Source: Halorussus sp. MSC15.2 (lineage in GTDB: Archaea; Halobacteriota; Halobacteria; Halobacteriales; Haladaptataceae). Taken from it: 64,000 bases of DNA. The notes beneath the pieces were generated by a model. The model had not been told where the DNA came from. It did no database searches and worked only from the letters and a program-made list of their open reading frames with translations. The stretch is taken from the NCBI RefSeq assembly GCF_010747475.1, contig NZ_VSLZ01000008.1, positions 1-64,000 of the forward strand, in the 5' to 3' direction. How positions within the stretch are numbered: the stretch's first letter is position 1; each line of letters begins with the position of its first letter. Shown here one piece after another: positions 63,391 through 64,000 of the stretch. The translations under genes were made by a program, and so were the position numbers.

Positions 63391-63783
63391 CGTCACGGAG
63401 TATGCCATCAATCCTCTTAAGCGACCGGGGGCGTCTCGCGGCCGCGGCGGCGAGCGCGCCGCGCCGCCGTGAGCGAGTGACGACCGTTGCGGAGTTGGTT
63501 GTCGGCGCAAGCAGACTCGGTAATTCGGTTCCGAAATCGGACACTACCGAATCCGAGTCGGACCGTTCTTTCGACTCCCATCCCGGTAGGCGCGGACCTC
63601 GCTCGCAGAGACGTCCCACTCGATTCACACCCCTCCGTGTTAAATTACGGGGTCGTTTGCGGAACATCCCGAGAGGTGGGTGACCGCGTAACAATCGGTT
63701 ACTGGGTCCGCTAAGCCCCGGTTACAGGGGTGTAGGTACTGGATAACAAAGTGGGTAGGATTGTGTGTATCTATCGCGCAGAC
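63391..63783. other. 393-bp intergenic region
   Basis: No gene, RNA or repeat supported. GC-rich simple sequence near 63430-63470 and a moderately AT-rich zone near 63735-63780 ahead of the last gene. Confidence 0.4.
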
Positions 63784-64000
63784 ATGACCACGACCGACAA
63801 CCGACTCACCAACGGCGACGACACGATGGCCGAGAACCGATGCCAGAGCTGCGGCTCCTTCGTTACGCGCGACTTCGCTCGCGTCTTCGGGAACAACCAC
63901 AACGAAGTCTTCGGCTGTCTGGAGTGCATGACCGCGACAGAGGTCAAGAAAGGAGGCGCACGGGCCGACGAGGTAGACACGACCAACCTCATCGGCGGCC
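63784..64000 (+). CDS. Small zinc-finger protein (DUF7563-like), cut by window end
   Basis: At least 72 residues, open at the window edge. CQSCGSFVTRDFARVFGNN and FGCLECMTATEV supply two CxxC pairs of a zinc finger, like the family of tiny CxxC haloarchaeal proteins. ATG 63826 (MAENRCQSCG) is an alternative start. The sequence after EVKKGG is not typical and may be extended. Confidence 0.6.
   Translation, partial: MTTTDNRLTNGDDTMAENRCQSCGSFVTRDFARVFGNNHNEVFGCLECMTATEVKKGGARADEVDTTNLIGG

Overview
The window is chromosomal DNA of a halophilic archaeon (class Halobacteria). Evidence: high GC with acidic (Asp/Glu-rich) proteins, leaderless genes with TATA-like boxes about 25-30 nt before the start codon, many twin-arginine (Tat) signals, archaeal forms of methionine adenosyltransferase, triosephosphate isomerase and MBF1, a dodecin, F420-dependent enzymes and a HerA-like ATPase. 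The genus cannot be fixed by reading alone.

Layout. 1-232: end of an rRNA operon (23S-5S spacer, 5S rRNA, terminator). 410-16633: housekeeping and envelope genes (ornithine cyclodeaminase, a Wzx-like flippase divergent from a Tat-exported esterase, hisD, a CBS/DUF21 membrane protein, an IscA-like protein, dodecin, a run of membrane proteins, a class V aminotransferase, small conserved haloarchaeal proteins, and a Tat protein paired with a metallopeptidase-like protein). 16850-20484: UshA-like phosphoesterase, UspA, MscS channel, PAC2 protein. 20485-30099: sugar module, made of a TrmB-type regulator, an aldo/keto reductase, a five-gene ABC importer operon (binding protein, two permeases, ATPase, small membrane protein) and a Gfo/Idh/MocA dehydrogenase. 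30230-40053: an HTH-PAS histidine kinase, CYTH protein, methionine adenosyltransferase, APC transporter with a UspA-like tail, thiI and small proteins.

40065-43757 is a visibly AT-richer island: a broken small gene, a possible 44-residue protein, a small membrane protein, an overlooked 21-codon Cys-rich peptide gene with TATA box, Shine-Dalgarno sequence and 3' hairpin, and a divergent ABC-2-type exporter. 43785-53049: cysK, then an HNH endonuclease gene with four helix-turn-helix repeats lodged between the promoter plus first codons of a herA-like gene and the rest of that gene; then CBS protein, tpiA, MBF1 and a hisC operon. 53050-64000: a Gln/His/Gly-rich protein, a stand-alone nuoCD gene, F420 oxidoreductase, DUF4349 lipoprotein, GMC oxidoreductase with a Tat small subunit, and lipid and small-protein genes.

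The two best candidates for something new are the herA/HNH arrangement (it looks like intronless homing with the host N-terminus re-created) and the Cys-rich micropeptide/ABC exporter island. Caution: seven genes carry a single-base frameshift, nearly all in or beside short homopolymers, so part of the apparent gene decay may be sequencing error.
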